Origin: Methanocella_A sp964548585
GTDB taxonomy: Archaea > Halobacteriota > Methanocellia > Methanocellales > Methanocellaceae
Reading direction: 5' to 3'
Length of the DNA: 12,232 bases
NCBI GenBank assembly: GCA_964548585.1
Contig: CAZJRS010000095.1
Coordinates: 1 to 12,232 of the forward strand
How positions within the stretch are numbered: position 1 is the first letter of the stretch; each line of letters opens with the position of its first letter. Position numbers and translations under genes: made by a program. The notes under the pieces are model-generated. The model ran no database searches. It was given only the letters and a program-made list of their open reading frames with translations, and had not been told where the DNA came from. Positions 1 through 6,062 of the stretch are shown in pieces.

Positions 1-48
1 TTTTACAGAAAATTCCGGACGACCCCCATATTTTTAGTAGTAATCGTT

Positions 49-160
49 GTGCCGTCGTGCCGTTGTGGTAAAAAACGTAGTGCCGTTGTGGTAAAAAACG
101 TAGTGCCGTTGTGCCGTTGTGGTAAAAAACGTAGTGCCGTTGTGCCGTTGTGGTAAAAAA
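49..160. repeat. Nested tandem repeat of 23/31-bp units with A6 tracts
   Basis: The basic unit is a 23-mer, GTGCCGTTGTGGTAAAAAA plus CGTA, at 57-79 and 80-102. The next two units (103-133 and 134-160) carry an extra leading GTGCCGTT, making 31-bp units, the last one truncated before CGTA. An imperfect extra 8-mer (GTGCCGTC, 49-56) also precedes the first unit. The repeat is therefore nested: an 8-mer duplicated inside a 23-mer. The A6 runs lie at 70-75, 93-98, 124-129 and 155-160. No open reading frame fits the array. It sits directly behind the stop codon of the leftward gene ending at 188. Confidence 0.9.
57..160 (-). terminator. Serial T-tract terminator of the leftward HMA/DUF2148 unit (candidate)
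   Basis: Read on the minus strand, the repeat array gives four T6 tracts spaced 31, 31 and 23 bases apart. The first lies about 28 bases after the stop codon of the DUF2148 gene. Archaeal RNA polymerase terminates at short U tracts without needing a hairpin, and tandem tracts raise efficiency. The role is inferred from position and composition only. Confidence 0.45.
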
Positions 161-187
161 TGGTTAGCTGTGCCCCAGTGGTGAGTA

Positions 188-739
188 TTACTGTCGCTGG
201 CGGTCGAAGTAGGGGCTTTTTCCTGACACGCTCAGCGGGATACCGTAAGCCATGACCACTTTAGCATTGCCGAACAGGCCCAGGTTGAGCGCTGCTCTGC
301 CGATGCTGAACATGATCCGGTTGTCGACGTGATGTTGGGCTGCAACGGCTACGGCGGAGGCTGTGGCTGTGCCGAGATCGCTGGCGCTGATGGCACAGGT
401 GGCACCGGCTTTGAGTGCTTCTTTGCAGTCCTTGAAGCCGCAATAGCCGCACATGGAGAGGTTAAAGGGCACACTCTTCTGCCCCAGGAGCACGACTGCC
501 TGCGAGGCGTCTACGTTGCCTGCGTCGCGCAGGAAGATCTTCAGCAGCGGATCGTCGCCGCCAGTCTCGAATATGTGCCTCATTTCCGCCGACAGCTTCT
601 GGAGATCGTCGCCCATGACCACCAGGGTCACAAGGTTGTCGATGCCTCTGCCTTTGGGGGCGGTCCTTGCGGCGACGCACATGAGGGCGGCCACCTGTCT
701 GATACCTTGCTGTTCCATCTCCACGCCATTTGTAATCAT
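188..739 (-). CDS. DUF2148 ferredoxin-domain protein
   Basis: The 183-aa product is recognisable as a DUF2148 protein (an uncharacterised family annotated as containing a ferredoxin domain). The N-terminal signature CVAARTAPKGRGIDNL (residues 21-36) is followed by a cysteine cluster CGYCGFKDC (97-105) and C115; C97, C100, C105 and C115 or C21 could bind an Fe-S cluster. It has no signal peptide and should be cytoplasmic. The start is the ATG at 739 because AAGGAG lies 7 bases upstream (752-747). A GTG at 757 is in frame but would have no such site. That ribosome-binding site lies in the last codons and stop of the upstream HMA gene, so translation is probably coupled. The biochemical function of the family is not established; a redox or metal-linked role is inferred. 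Confidence 0.85.
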   Translation of the reverse strand: MITNGVEMEQQGIRQVAALMCVAARTAPKGRGIDNLVTLVVMGDDLQKLSAEMRHIFETGGDDPLLKIFLRDAGNVDASQAVVLLGQKSVPFNLSMCGYCGFKDCKEALKAGATCAISASDLGTATASAVAVAAQHHVDNRIMFSIGRAALNLGLFGNAKVVMAYGIPLSVSGKSPYFDRQRQ

Positions 740-743
740 AGTC

Positions 744-968
744 TTACTCCTTGACACTTTTCACGGTGTAGCCCGCCTCTTCGACAGCTTTCACCAGGTC
801 GTCGGTCTTCGCCACGTCCGAGTCGACGACTGCCTTTGCCTTGCCAGTCGTGAAAACCGTCTCGGCTTCCTTTACGCCCTTCACTTTCTTCAGGCTGTCT
901 GTTACAGCTGCTGCGCAGTGGCCGCAGTGCATGCCTTCGATCATCAAAGTGATTTTTTTGTCAGCCAT
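744..968 (-). CDS. Heavy-metal-associated (HMA) domain protein, CopZ-like
   Basis: The 74-aa product is a single HMA domain with the metal-binding loop GMHCGHC (C15 and C18). The loop sits after a first beta strand (KITLMIEG), and the chain ends in the typical EAGYTVKSV strand. Family members are cytosolic chaperones for Cu(I) or other soft metals, handing metal to P-type ATPases or enzymes. No transporter gene is visible beside it here. The start is supported by AGGTG 6 bases upstream of the ATG. Its 3' end carries the ribosome-binding site of the DUF2148 gene, and the ATG of that gene lies 4 bases past its stop. The partner metal cannot be told from sequence. Confidence 0.88.
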   Translation of the reverse strand: MADKKITLMIEGMHCGHCAAAVTDSLKKVKGVKEAETVFTTGKAKAVVDSDVAKTDDLVKAVEEAGYTVKSVKE

Positions 969-1054
969 ATTTACACCTGTATAGAAAAATAGGTATTAGG
1001 CACTGAAGATACTTTCTGTCTTCTTGCCACAAATGCTTAATGAAGCTGTTTTAA

Positions 1055-1777
1055 CTATAAGATCATCTTTAGCTTTTCCAGCTGAATCGCAGTATCCGAG
1101 GGGGTTTTCCATGGTGTCTCCAGCGTAGCATATTCGATGCCGGCACGGCTCAGCTTTTCCACGAGATATCTAAAGTCATAATCGCCTTCGCCGATGGCGA
1201 GATGCTGATCTCGCTCCTCGTTGCTGTAGCCATCCATGATGTGCGCTATTCGGGGTTTCAGGTCCAAAAACCCGGAGAGAAAGTGGCGGTAGTCGGTCCC
1301 GTGGGATAGCGCAGATTTTACCATGTGGCCTATGTCCAGACATATGGATCGGTGGTAAACGCTTATGTCCGCTGGCGTTGTGGCCAGCCGTCCCGGTTCG
1401 CCGTCCACGACAAAGGGCATATTCTCTACGGTAATTCTCGGATCAGATCGCCACTCTTCGGCGTTGATGAACTCCAGGCTGTGCTTCAGGCTTCCGAAAC
1501 CCGGGTGTACGATGATTGCGGCTGATTTCAGGCGATCTGCCCACTTGATACTCAGGCGCATAAGTGCCCGGTTATCGTCTCTTTCGGCCACGTTTGCCGG
1601 GTTGAACTTGGTGGCATGTATCACGTAAGGGATGTCTACCGGGTACAGGTCTACGCTGTAGCCCGGCTCGGGCATTACCTCCAGGTACTGAAAGATCCCT
1701 GTCCGGATCAGTTCTGCCGCTTCCGCTATGTGCTTGAAATTCCTCGCCCAGAGCTTCAGGCCAAATTTCATTGCCAT
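1055..1777 (-). CDS. Xylose isomerase-like TIM-barrel protein (sugar phosphate isomerase/epimerase or AP endonuclease 2 family)
   Basis: The 240-aa product matches the TIM-barrel superfamily that includes sugar isomerases, epimerases and endonuclease IV. Visible metal- and substrate-site motifs are VHPGFG (H91), ITVENMP (E118), CLDIGHM (D148, H151), AHIMDG (H179, D182), H192 and ATLETPW (E220). This is the usual set of one Glu/Asp or His per strand end that holds a divalent metal. At 240 aa it is on the short side but complete. The start may be the ATG at 1777 or the ATG at 1771; neither has a clear ribosome-binding site. The gene begins 6 bases after the stop of the upstream CPBP protease gene, which suggests coupling. 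The substrate is unknown, and DNA repair activity is not indicated more than sugar isomerisation. Confidence 0.78.
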   Translation of the reverse strand: MAMKFGLKLWARNFKHIAEAAELIRTGIFQYLEVMPEPGYSVDLYPVDIPYVIHATKFNPANVAERDDNRALMRLSIKWADRLKSAAIIVHPGFGSLKHSLEFINAEEWRSDPRITVENMPFVVDGEPGRLATTPADISVYHRSICLDIGHMVKSALSHGTDYRHFLSGFLDLKPRIAHIMDGYSNEERDQHLAIGEGDYDFRYLVEKLSRAGIEYATLETPWKTPSDTAIQLEKLKMIL

Positions 1778-1783
1778 GGTCAG

Positions 1784-2653
1784 TTACTTATTGAACAATT
1801 TTTCCGTAACAGCCTTTGCCTCGATTTTCCCGGGAAGCAGGGTTTTCCAGTCTGCTTTCAGTAGCAGGATCAAACCGATGACGGTTATGATCACGTTGGT
1901 CCACAGATCGGTGATTGGTACAAACCCGGTTGTCCGTTCCATGGTTTCCCTCAGGGAATCGTAGATCGCGTGGTAGACAGTGGCAACGCCCAGGCTACGG
2001 CTTTTCGCCCATATATAGGAGAATATGACCGCGTGCATGACGCTCGGGATCAGGGTGATGAGGATGACCGCTATGATTGTTATAAGCAGGCCTGCGCCTG
2101 TTCCGGCGCCGGTTCCGGCAGCCATGAAGCCTATTCCCACGATAGCGGGGAGGTGCCACGCCCACCAGATCACGGACTGGATCAGTAATGCTTTCCGCGG
2201 AGTGTGTATCTGTGCCAGCCGTGGCAGCAGATAGCCTCGCCAGCCGAACTCTTCTCCGAAAGCGGGAATGAGCACGCCGATAAACTTGATCAGGAATAAG
2301 AGTGCCACCTGGGATACCAGCAAGCCGGCAGGCCAGCTGTACGAGCCGACCAGCAGGCCGGTCAGCGTAGGCACAACCCACAGCAGGACACCAAGGCCGA
2401 TGACCAGTACATACTGAATCGGCTTGCCCAGGCTCCACCCGGCATCAGCAAAGCTATCTCTGAAGACATACCGACCGGCTATGAAAGTACCCACTGTGAC
2501 CATGATCATGGCCAGAGAACTCAGCGAATAGCTCAGCAGCTCAGTCTGCCCGTATACGACGAACGCGATCTGGACGGGCCACGACAGGGCAAATACGATT
2601 AGAAGGTAGATGCCGAGGGAAAACGGCCTACCCTTGGGCTTTTCAACAGACAT
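1784..2653 (-). CDS. CPBP (CAAX-like) intramembrane metalloprotease
   Basis: The 289-aa polytopic membrane protein carries the CPBP/Abi motifs: EEFGWRGYLLPRL (E134, E135, R139), WAWHLPA (H167) and VYHAIYDS (H228, D232). Together these form the intramembrane zinc site of the Rce1-like fold. Hydrophobic segments lie near residues 12-34, 42-60, 80-104, 110-130, 158-180, 187-213 and 248-265. Family members process prenylated proteins or act in peptide maturation, self-immunity or stress signalling; the substrate here is unknown. A Gly/Thr/Ala stretch (GTGAGTGAG, about 180-188) lies between two membrane segments. The gene lies between the 128-aa unknown gene (29 bases upstream) and the TIM-barrel gene (6 bases downstream), so the three are probably one transcript. 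A second CPBP gene at 10111 belongs to another subfamily by sequence. Confidence 0.85.
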   Translation of the reverse strand: MSVEKPKGRPFSLGIYLLIVFALSWPVQIAFVVYGQTELLSYSLSSLAMIMVTVGTFIAGRYVFRDSFADAGWSLGKPIQYVLVIGLGVLLWVVPTLTGLLVGSYSWPAGLLVSQVALLFLIKFIGVLIPAFGEEFGWRGYLLPRLAQIHTPRKALLIQSVIWWAWHLPAIVGIGFMAAGTGAGTGAGLLITIIAVILITLIPSVMHAVIFSYIWAKSRSLGVATVYHAIYDSLRETMERTTGFVPITDLWTNVIITVIGLILLLKADWKTLLPGKIEAKAVTEKLFNK

Positions 2654-2682
2654 GTCAAATCATCTCTCATACTGGATAGGGC

Positions 2683-3069
2683 TCAAAAATGATCAGCCAT
2701 GACGGCTTCGATCATTTTTCTGATTTCCATATACTCCGCCTCGATGTTTTGCGGCGGCATGCCGAGCTCTGCGGAAACACAGGCATCGTCGTGGCAATTC
2801 AGCGTATAGCCTCGTGCCAGTAGCCCTTTGACGATCTTCAGGTCCTTTTCCAGGAGCTCTACGTTGATCTGGGGACGGTCGTGGAGCAGGGTAACGGCCA
2901 CCTCGATGAAGGAGAAGTACAGGTTCTCACCGGAAACACGGGTCCCCCGCCCTATGCGGTAGTGGGGGCACTGGTGTAGAATCCGGTAAGATTCAGCTTC
3001 ATCACAGCTCTGAGATTCCTTATTAAGTAGTGCTCTGGTTGAAATATTATTCTGTCTCATATCGCTCAC
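2683..3069 (-). CDS. Hypothetical Cys/His-containing protein, 128 aa
   Basis: I do not recognise this protein. It is hydrophilic with no signal peptide or membrane segment. It has four cysteines (C22, C34, C92, C97) and several histidines, arranged as HQCPHY (32-37) and NCHDDAC (91-97), which could bind a metal or form disulfides. The second half looks helical (LLEKDLKIVKGLLARG; YMEIRKMIEAVM). The start is uncertain: a GTG at 3069 gives 128 aa, an ATG at 3060 gives 125 aa, and neither has a convincing ribosome-binding site. It is the first gene of a leftward unit with the CPBP protease and TIM-barrel genes. One copy of the shared upstream element (3116-3248) faces it. Confidence 0.65.
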   Translation of the reverse strand: MSDMRQNNISTRALLNKESQSCDEAESYRILHQCPHYRIGRGTRVSGENLYFSFIEVAVTLLHDRPQINVELLEKDLKIVKGLLARGYTLNCHDDACVSAELGMPPQNIEAEYMEIRKMIEAVMADHF

Positions 3070-3115
3070 TCATAGTCCGGGGACATTTTTCCGGTTTAGG
3101 TCAGGCAGCACGATC

Positions 3116-3248
3116 TGTAGCTATGCCTCACCAGATATGGACGAATTCAAGAGATTTAGGCTCATGTTAGCAGCCGGAAATAAAGAAAAACCAAAATGAC
3201 GTGGGAAATGTACCCTTTTACATGGGGCTTGTTTAAAAAAAGGACATC
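3116..3248 (-). promoter_or_regulatory. Shared upstream element, copy E1 (leftward, start codon lost)
   Basis: Read on the minus strand this copy runs from GATGTCC (3248) through a T7 run (3241-3235), GGGTACATTT, TTTTTCTTTAT (3190-3180), CCGGCT, ACATGAGC and TAAATCTCTT to TGAGGCA (3130-3124). Spacings equal those of the three other copies: taking the A of CTTTA (3181) as zero, T6 is at -59, CATTT at -29, TGAGGCA at +51. Where the others have ATG (+65, position 3116) this one has AGA. The nearest downstream gene starts 47-56 bases further on (3069 or 3060). It may serve as the promoter of that gene or be a leftover of a lost paralogous gene. Confidence 0.7.
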
Positions 3249-3264
3249 GCGCCATCAGGGGACT

Positions 3265-3301
3265 GGTTGAAGGATAAAGTACGTTTTCTCTTTTTTCAAC
3301 C
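3265..3301. repeat. Inverted repeat GGTTGAA/TTCAACC between divergent elements
   Basis: Perfect 7-bp arms at 3265-3271 and 3295-3301 are separated by 23 bases. The pair lies between the two divergent copies E1 and E3 of the shared upstream element, and the right arm falls inside E3. It could be a regulator site serving both directions; this is inference. Confidence 0.35.
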
Positions 3302-3414
3302 GACACCTGGAACAAGTGAACATTTGAGGCCACAAAAAGATTTTTCTGTATCCTGTGCCTCACACAGGTACATCAATCGATTCAAGCGGTATTTATCTTG
3401 TGAGGCACAGGTGA
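3290..3414 (+). promoter_or_regulatory. Shared upstream element, copy E3, before the first membrane hydrolase
   Basis: The element contains T6 (3291-3296), CATTTGAGG (3321), TTTTTCTGTATCC (3341-3353) and TGAGGCA (3401-3407), followed by ATG at 3415, 65 bases after the reference A (3350). The first 64 bases align without gaps to 8396-8459 upstream of the paralogous gene, with 48 identities counted by eye. A TATTTATC sequence (3390-3397) is TATA-like but so near the ATG that it would give a nearly leaderless transcript. TTTTTCTGTATCC is the alternative core promoter, giving a leader of roughly 40 bases. Confidence 0.7.
3352..3411 (+). promoter_or_regulatory. 13-bp inverted repeat that includes the ribosome-binding site
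   Basis: CCTGTGCCTCACA (3352-3364) and TGTGAGGCACAGG (3399-3411) are perfectly complementary with a 34-base loop. The right arm contains the GAGG likely used as ribosome-binding site of the gene starting at 3415. The left arm can instead fold locally as CCTGTG-CCTCA-CACAGG (3352-3368). If transcription starts upstream of 3352 the two folds are mutually exclusive. It could equally be a protein-binding site on DNA. Confidence 0.5.
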
Positions 3415-4977
3415 ATGACTAAGACGAATTCAAAGACTTATCCAAACCGGCAGCCAAAGCTGCTTGAAGCTGTCTGGCGAGACCGTCGGATCGGTATCGC
3501 CATCGCAGTATGTGTAACAGTTCTGTTCGGCCTGCTCGTCGGCGTGACCATGCCGAGGGGCCCGGTCACCGCGACGCAGGCGTTACTGGTTATGTTTACC
3601 GGCCTTGTAGTCGGGCTGATCGCCGGCCTGGTAACGCGGTCCAGGTGGGCGATGCTGATAGCCCCTGTCGCACACATTCTTACGATGGAGCTCATGTGGC
3701 TCAATGTCCCGGGTACTACGGTGGACGCGATCCGTCTGGATAACACGTTTGGAATCTTTGCGCTCATCTTCGGCCGGGGTTTCTACGCCTTGCTCGCCAT
3801 ATTGCCGATGAGCCTCGGTGCAAGCTTCGGTGCTGAGATCGCGAGGCGTTTATCCGGTCAGGCAGTCCGATCTGCCAGCCGTCTACGGGAAGTTGCCCGG
3901 TGGACACCTGCGGCGATCGTTTCTGTCGTACTGATTGCGCTCGCGGTCATGATCGTCCTGCCCCCGAGCACGCCTCAGATACTTGGCCCGGATGGCAAGC
4001 CGCTGCCGGGCAGTGTCGCCGAGCTGACGACCGTCAAACTCAATGGCCACGATCAGGCAGTGATGATCCGCGGGAATAGCACAGATAACCCGGTGCTTCT
4101 TTACCTCAGCGGTGGTCCGGGCCAGAGCGACCTTGCCTATTCGAGAGTACTCTATGGTGACCTCGAGAAAAATTTCGTGGTCGTTTCCTGGGATCAGCGC
4201 GGGAATGGTAAGTCATACTCAGCGCTAGATCCTGCGTCGACTCTGACTTTCGACCAGGCCGTCTCTGACACGGTCGAACTGACAAATTACCTGCGCGAGC
4301 GGTTTGGCGAAGACAAGATATACCTGATGGGCGAGTCGTATGGTACGCTCCTCGGCGTACAGACGGTCAAACAGCGACCTGACCTGTACTACGCATACAT
4401 CAGCAGTGGGCAAATGGTCAGCCCCAGGGAAACAGACCGCCGCCTATGGCAGGATGTGCAGGACTACGCCAATAAGACAGGAAACGAACAGCTCGGTGCC
4501 AGTATGCGCGCATACGGTGAGCCGCCATACCGGGATATTTACGCATATATGACCGTCATGAGCTACTATGACGCCCTTGCCGGGCCGTATACGCCGCCCG
4601 AAGAATACATGAGGAAAGGCCAGGCGTCCGGGGTCGGGCCCTATGGAATCATGGCCAGCGAATACAGCCTGGTCGAAAAGGTTAACGTGATCCGAGGGTT
4701 GTTTGACGTGTTCTCCATCATGTACCCGCAGCTCCAGGAAATCGACTACAGGAAGGACACTGAAAAACTGAATGTCCCAGTCTACGCCCTGGATGCTGAG
4801 CACGAACTTACCGCCCGGCGGAACCTATCCCTGGAATGGTATCGCGGACTGGAAGCGCCCCACAAGGAGCTTATCACGTTCGAAAACGCGGGCCATTCAG
4901 TGGCGTTCGAAGAGGCTCACAATCTCTCCCGGATACTGAATGAGACAGTACTGCCCGCAACCTATCCAGGGCGCTAA
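3415..4977 (+). CDS. Membrane-anchored alpha/beta hydrolase, S33 (proline iminopeptidase-like), copy A
   Basis: The 520-aa protein has an N-terminal membrane domain of about five segments (near residues 27-46, 56-74, 78-95, 112-135, 166-183). An alpha/beta hydrolase domain follows from about residue 205. Visible catalytic motifs are the oxyanion loop SGGPG (232-236), DQRGNGKS (260-267), nucleophile elbow GESYG (S308) and ENAGH (H494). The acid position in PVYALDAEHEL aligns with the usual Asp of this family but is Glu (E464). Positive loops at RSR (75-77) and RRLSG...RLREVAR place the hydrolase domain outside the cytoplasm. Relatives cleave N-terminal residues or amides and esters. GAGG about 10 bases upstream supports the ATG; an AGGTGA abuts the ATG and is too close. 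It is convergent with the Lrp-like gene and a close paralogue of the gene at 8521. Confidence 0.88.
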   Translation: MTKTNSKTYPNRQPKLLEAVWRDRRIGIAIAVCVTVLFGLLVGVTMPRGPVTATQALLVMFTGLVVGLIAGLVTRSRWAMLIAPVAHILTMELMWLNVPGTTVDAIRLDNTFGIFALIFGRGFYALLAILPMSLGASFGAEIARRLSGQAVRSASRLREVARWTPAAIVSVVLIALAVMIVLPPSTPQILGPDGKPLPGSVAELTTVKLNGHDQAVMIRGNSTDNPVLLYLSGGPGQSDLAYSRVLYGDLEKNFVVVSWDQRGNGKSYSALDPASTLTFDQAVSDTVELTNYLRERFGEDKIYLMGESYGTLLGVQTVKQRPDLYYAYISSGQMVSPRETDRRLWQDVQDYANKTGNEQLGASMRAYGEPPYRDIYAYMTVMSYYDALAGPYTPPEEYMRKGQASGVGPYGIMASEYSLVEKVNVIRGLFDVFSIMYPQLQEIDYRKDTEKLNVPVYALDAEHELTARRNLSLEWYRGLEAPHKELITFENAGHSVAFEEAHNLSRILNETVLPATYPGR

Positions 4978-4993
4978 ATGGCCATCAGGCCAT
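4978..4993. terminator. Short hairpin between convergent genes
   Basis: ATGGCC (4978-4983) and GGCCAT (4988-4993) are perfectly complementary around ATCA. The hairpin fills the whole 15-base gap between the stop of the hydrolase gene and the stop of the Lrp-like gene. It could act as a terminator or as protection against convergent transcription. There is no T tract next to it, so the call is weak. Confidence 0.35.
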
Positions 4994-5901
4994 CACTTTA
5001 CCTGCGAGGCCCTCTCCCGGATGAGCGCCTCGCGCCACGTGTCAAAGTATAGTAGCCGGTATACCGTCAAAGGCGTGATCTTTTCAAACGCCTCCTCTTT
5101 CTGGAGCCGGTCCCTGAAGCTGTTGGTTTCACCGGTCGTCCGGGCAATCAGGTTGACGTTGAGGATGTCGGGGGCGGTATCGTACTTCCAGACGGTGATC
5201 AGGCAGTCAGGATATTCTGCTTTTAGCGTCTTGATGATCTGCCCGAAATCCGATCCGATTTTCACCTTGAGCAGAAACGCGGTGTACTGGTATCCCGTGA
5301 CGTCGAGGTTCACGTTGATGCTGTAGTGAATAAGACCCTCGCTTTCCATTCGATCGAGCCTTCGGCGTACTGTCTTCGCCGAGATCTCCAGCTCTTCTGC
5401 CACGTCAGCGATCTGCTTCCGGCTGTTGTCCTGGATAGCGGCCATAATCCGGTAGTCGGTCTTAGTCAGCGCTTCTCCATCCAGCGCCTGAGGCTCGTGA
5501 TAGTGAATTAGGCTGACGTTCGGGCTGATGATCTTCCCTTCGCTGACCACGAAGCTCACATACCGGTTCATCTCGGGGATATCCCTTAGCAGACCCACCA
5601 CCAGCAGGTAATTGCTGCTGGCCAGCCCCACCCTCTGGGTGCAGGGATGGCTTCCGAGCCGGACAGCTGCCTCGCCGGGGTTCGTCGCTTCGGATCTGCC
5701 GGCGATGCCGACCATAAGCCATGGCAGGGCTTTCGTGGAAGAATAAGCGGTGAACTTCAGGATGACCCCGCCGTCAACCAGTGCCTGGACTCTCTTGTGG
5801 ATGGAGTTCACTGACAACTCCAGGCTGTCTGCAAGGTCTCTGTAAGGAATTCTCGAGTTAGCTGCCAGCGCTTTGATAAGCCGGACGTCAGTTTCGTCCA
5901 T
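4993..5901 (-). CDS. Two-HTH AsnC/Lrp-type transcriptional regulator
   Basis: The 302-aa product contains two AsnC-type winged helix-turn-helix units. One is at residues 1-50 (MDETDVRLIKAL through RDLADSLELSVNSIHKRVQAL) and the other at about 147-195 (TKTDYRIMAAIQDNS through ISAKTVRRRLDRMESEGLI). Each is followed by an alpha/beta domain like the Lrp ligand domain. Single-HTH Lrp proteins are about 150 aa, so this is a tandem or duplicated form as seen in euryarchaea. The ATG at 5901 is chosen because GAGGG lies 10 bases upstream; a TTG at 5910 is in frame but too close to that site. The gene is divergent from the C45-like gene and convergent with the membrane hydrolase gene, so it is the best candidate regulator of the shared upstream element. 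Its ligand is unknown. Confidence 0.85.
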   Translation of the reverse strand: MDETDVRLIKALAANSRIPYRDLADSLELSVNSIHKRVQALVDGGVILKFTAYSSTKALPWLMVGIAGRSEATNPGEAAVRLGSHPCTQRVGLASSNYLLVVGLLRDIPEMNRYVSFVVSEGKIISPNVSLIHYHEPQALDGEALTKTDYRIMAAIQDNSRKQIADVAEELEISAKTVRRRLDRMESEGLIHYSINVNLDVTGYQYTAFLLKVKIGSDFGQIIKTLKAEYPDCLITVWKYDTAPDILNVNLIARTTGETNSFRDRLQKEEAFEKITPLTVYRLLYFDTWREALIRERASQVK

Positions 5902-5918
5902 GCTAATCAAACCCTCTG

Positions 5919-5936
5919 GGGAGAGATGTATCTCCC
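5919..5936 (-). promoter_or_regulatory. Inverted repeat in the leader of the Lrp-like gene
   Basis: GGGAGA (5919-5924) and TCTCCC (5931-5936) are perfectly complementary around six bases. It lies just before the likely ribosome-binding site of the regulator gene (about 5916-5912). It could form an RNA hairpin in the leader or be a DNA operator. Conservation is untested. Confidence 0.35.
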
Positions 5937-5967
5937 TGTATATCCCCTGTGCATTCGCCCGATACCC

Positions 5968-5981
5968 ATGGTAACTACCAT
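5968..5981. promoter_or_regulatory. Candidate operator ATGGT-AACT-ACCAT
   Basis: This is a perfect 5-bp inverted repeat with a 4-base spacer. It lies about 25 bases downstream, in the leftward sense, of a TATATATG box (6000-5993), i.e. around the expected transcription start of the Lrp-like gene. That is a position used for autorepression by archaeal Lrp proteins. The assignment is inferred. Confidence 0.4.
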
Positions 5982-5992
5982 CCTTTTCAGAT

Positions 5993-6002
5993 CATATATA
6001 CA
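5993..6002. promoter_or_regulatory. TATA box (CATATATACA region) for the Lrp-like gene, possibly bidirectional
   Basis: The sequence CATATATA (5993-6000) reads TATATATG on the minus strand, about 92 bases before the start of the regulator gene. It is the best TATA match in the divergent region. It is nearly symmetric and could also drive rightward transcription towards the small reading frame at 6064 and the C45-like gene. Confidence 0.45.
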
Positions 6003-6062
6003 TTGCTGGTTTCCCATAATTTCAGCCCTGTCCTGCATCTGGTTTTTCAGGAGGAAGAAAAA

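Noticed and set aside
49..160. Repeat array considered as CRISPR or replication origin iterons
   Set aside because: There are no unique spacers, units are adjacent, and no cas or replication gene is near.
329..992. Rightward reading frames of 141 and 179 aa opposite the DUF2148 and HMA genes
   Set aside because: They are antisense to two clearly recognisable genes with good ribosome-binding sites and have no family features.
969..1054. Dedicated promoter for the HMA/DUF2148 unit
   Set aside because: The 86-base gap has only a weak T-rich, TATA-poor stretch (around 980-995). I could not decide between a separate promoter and read-through from the TIM-barrel gene.
3060..3116. Possible remnant of a hydrolase start after E1 (AAACCGG shared with codons near position 3444)
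   Set aside because: The shared string is only 7-8 bases and its distance from the element differs by 10 bases, so chance is a sufficient explanation.
3121..3363. Leftward 80-aa reading frame across E1/E3, similar in part (SVEKR, KN..V.SN) to a leftward frame at 8287-8514
   Set aside because: The likeness follows from DNA similarity of the upstream elements read antisense. The match covers only the E3/E4 conserved stretch, and there is no ribosome-binding site.
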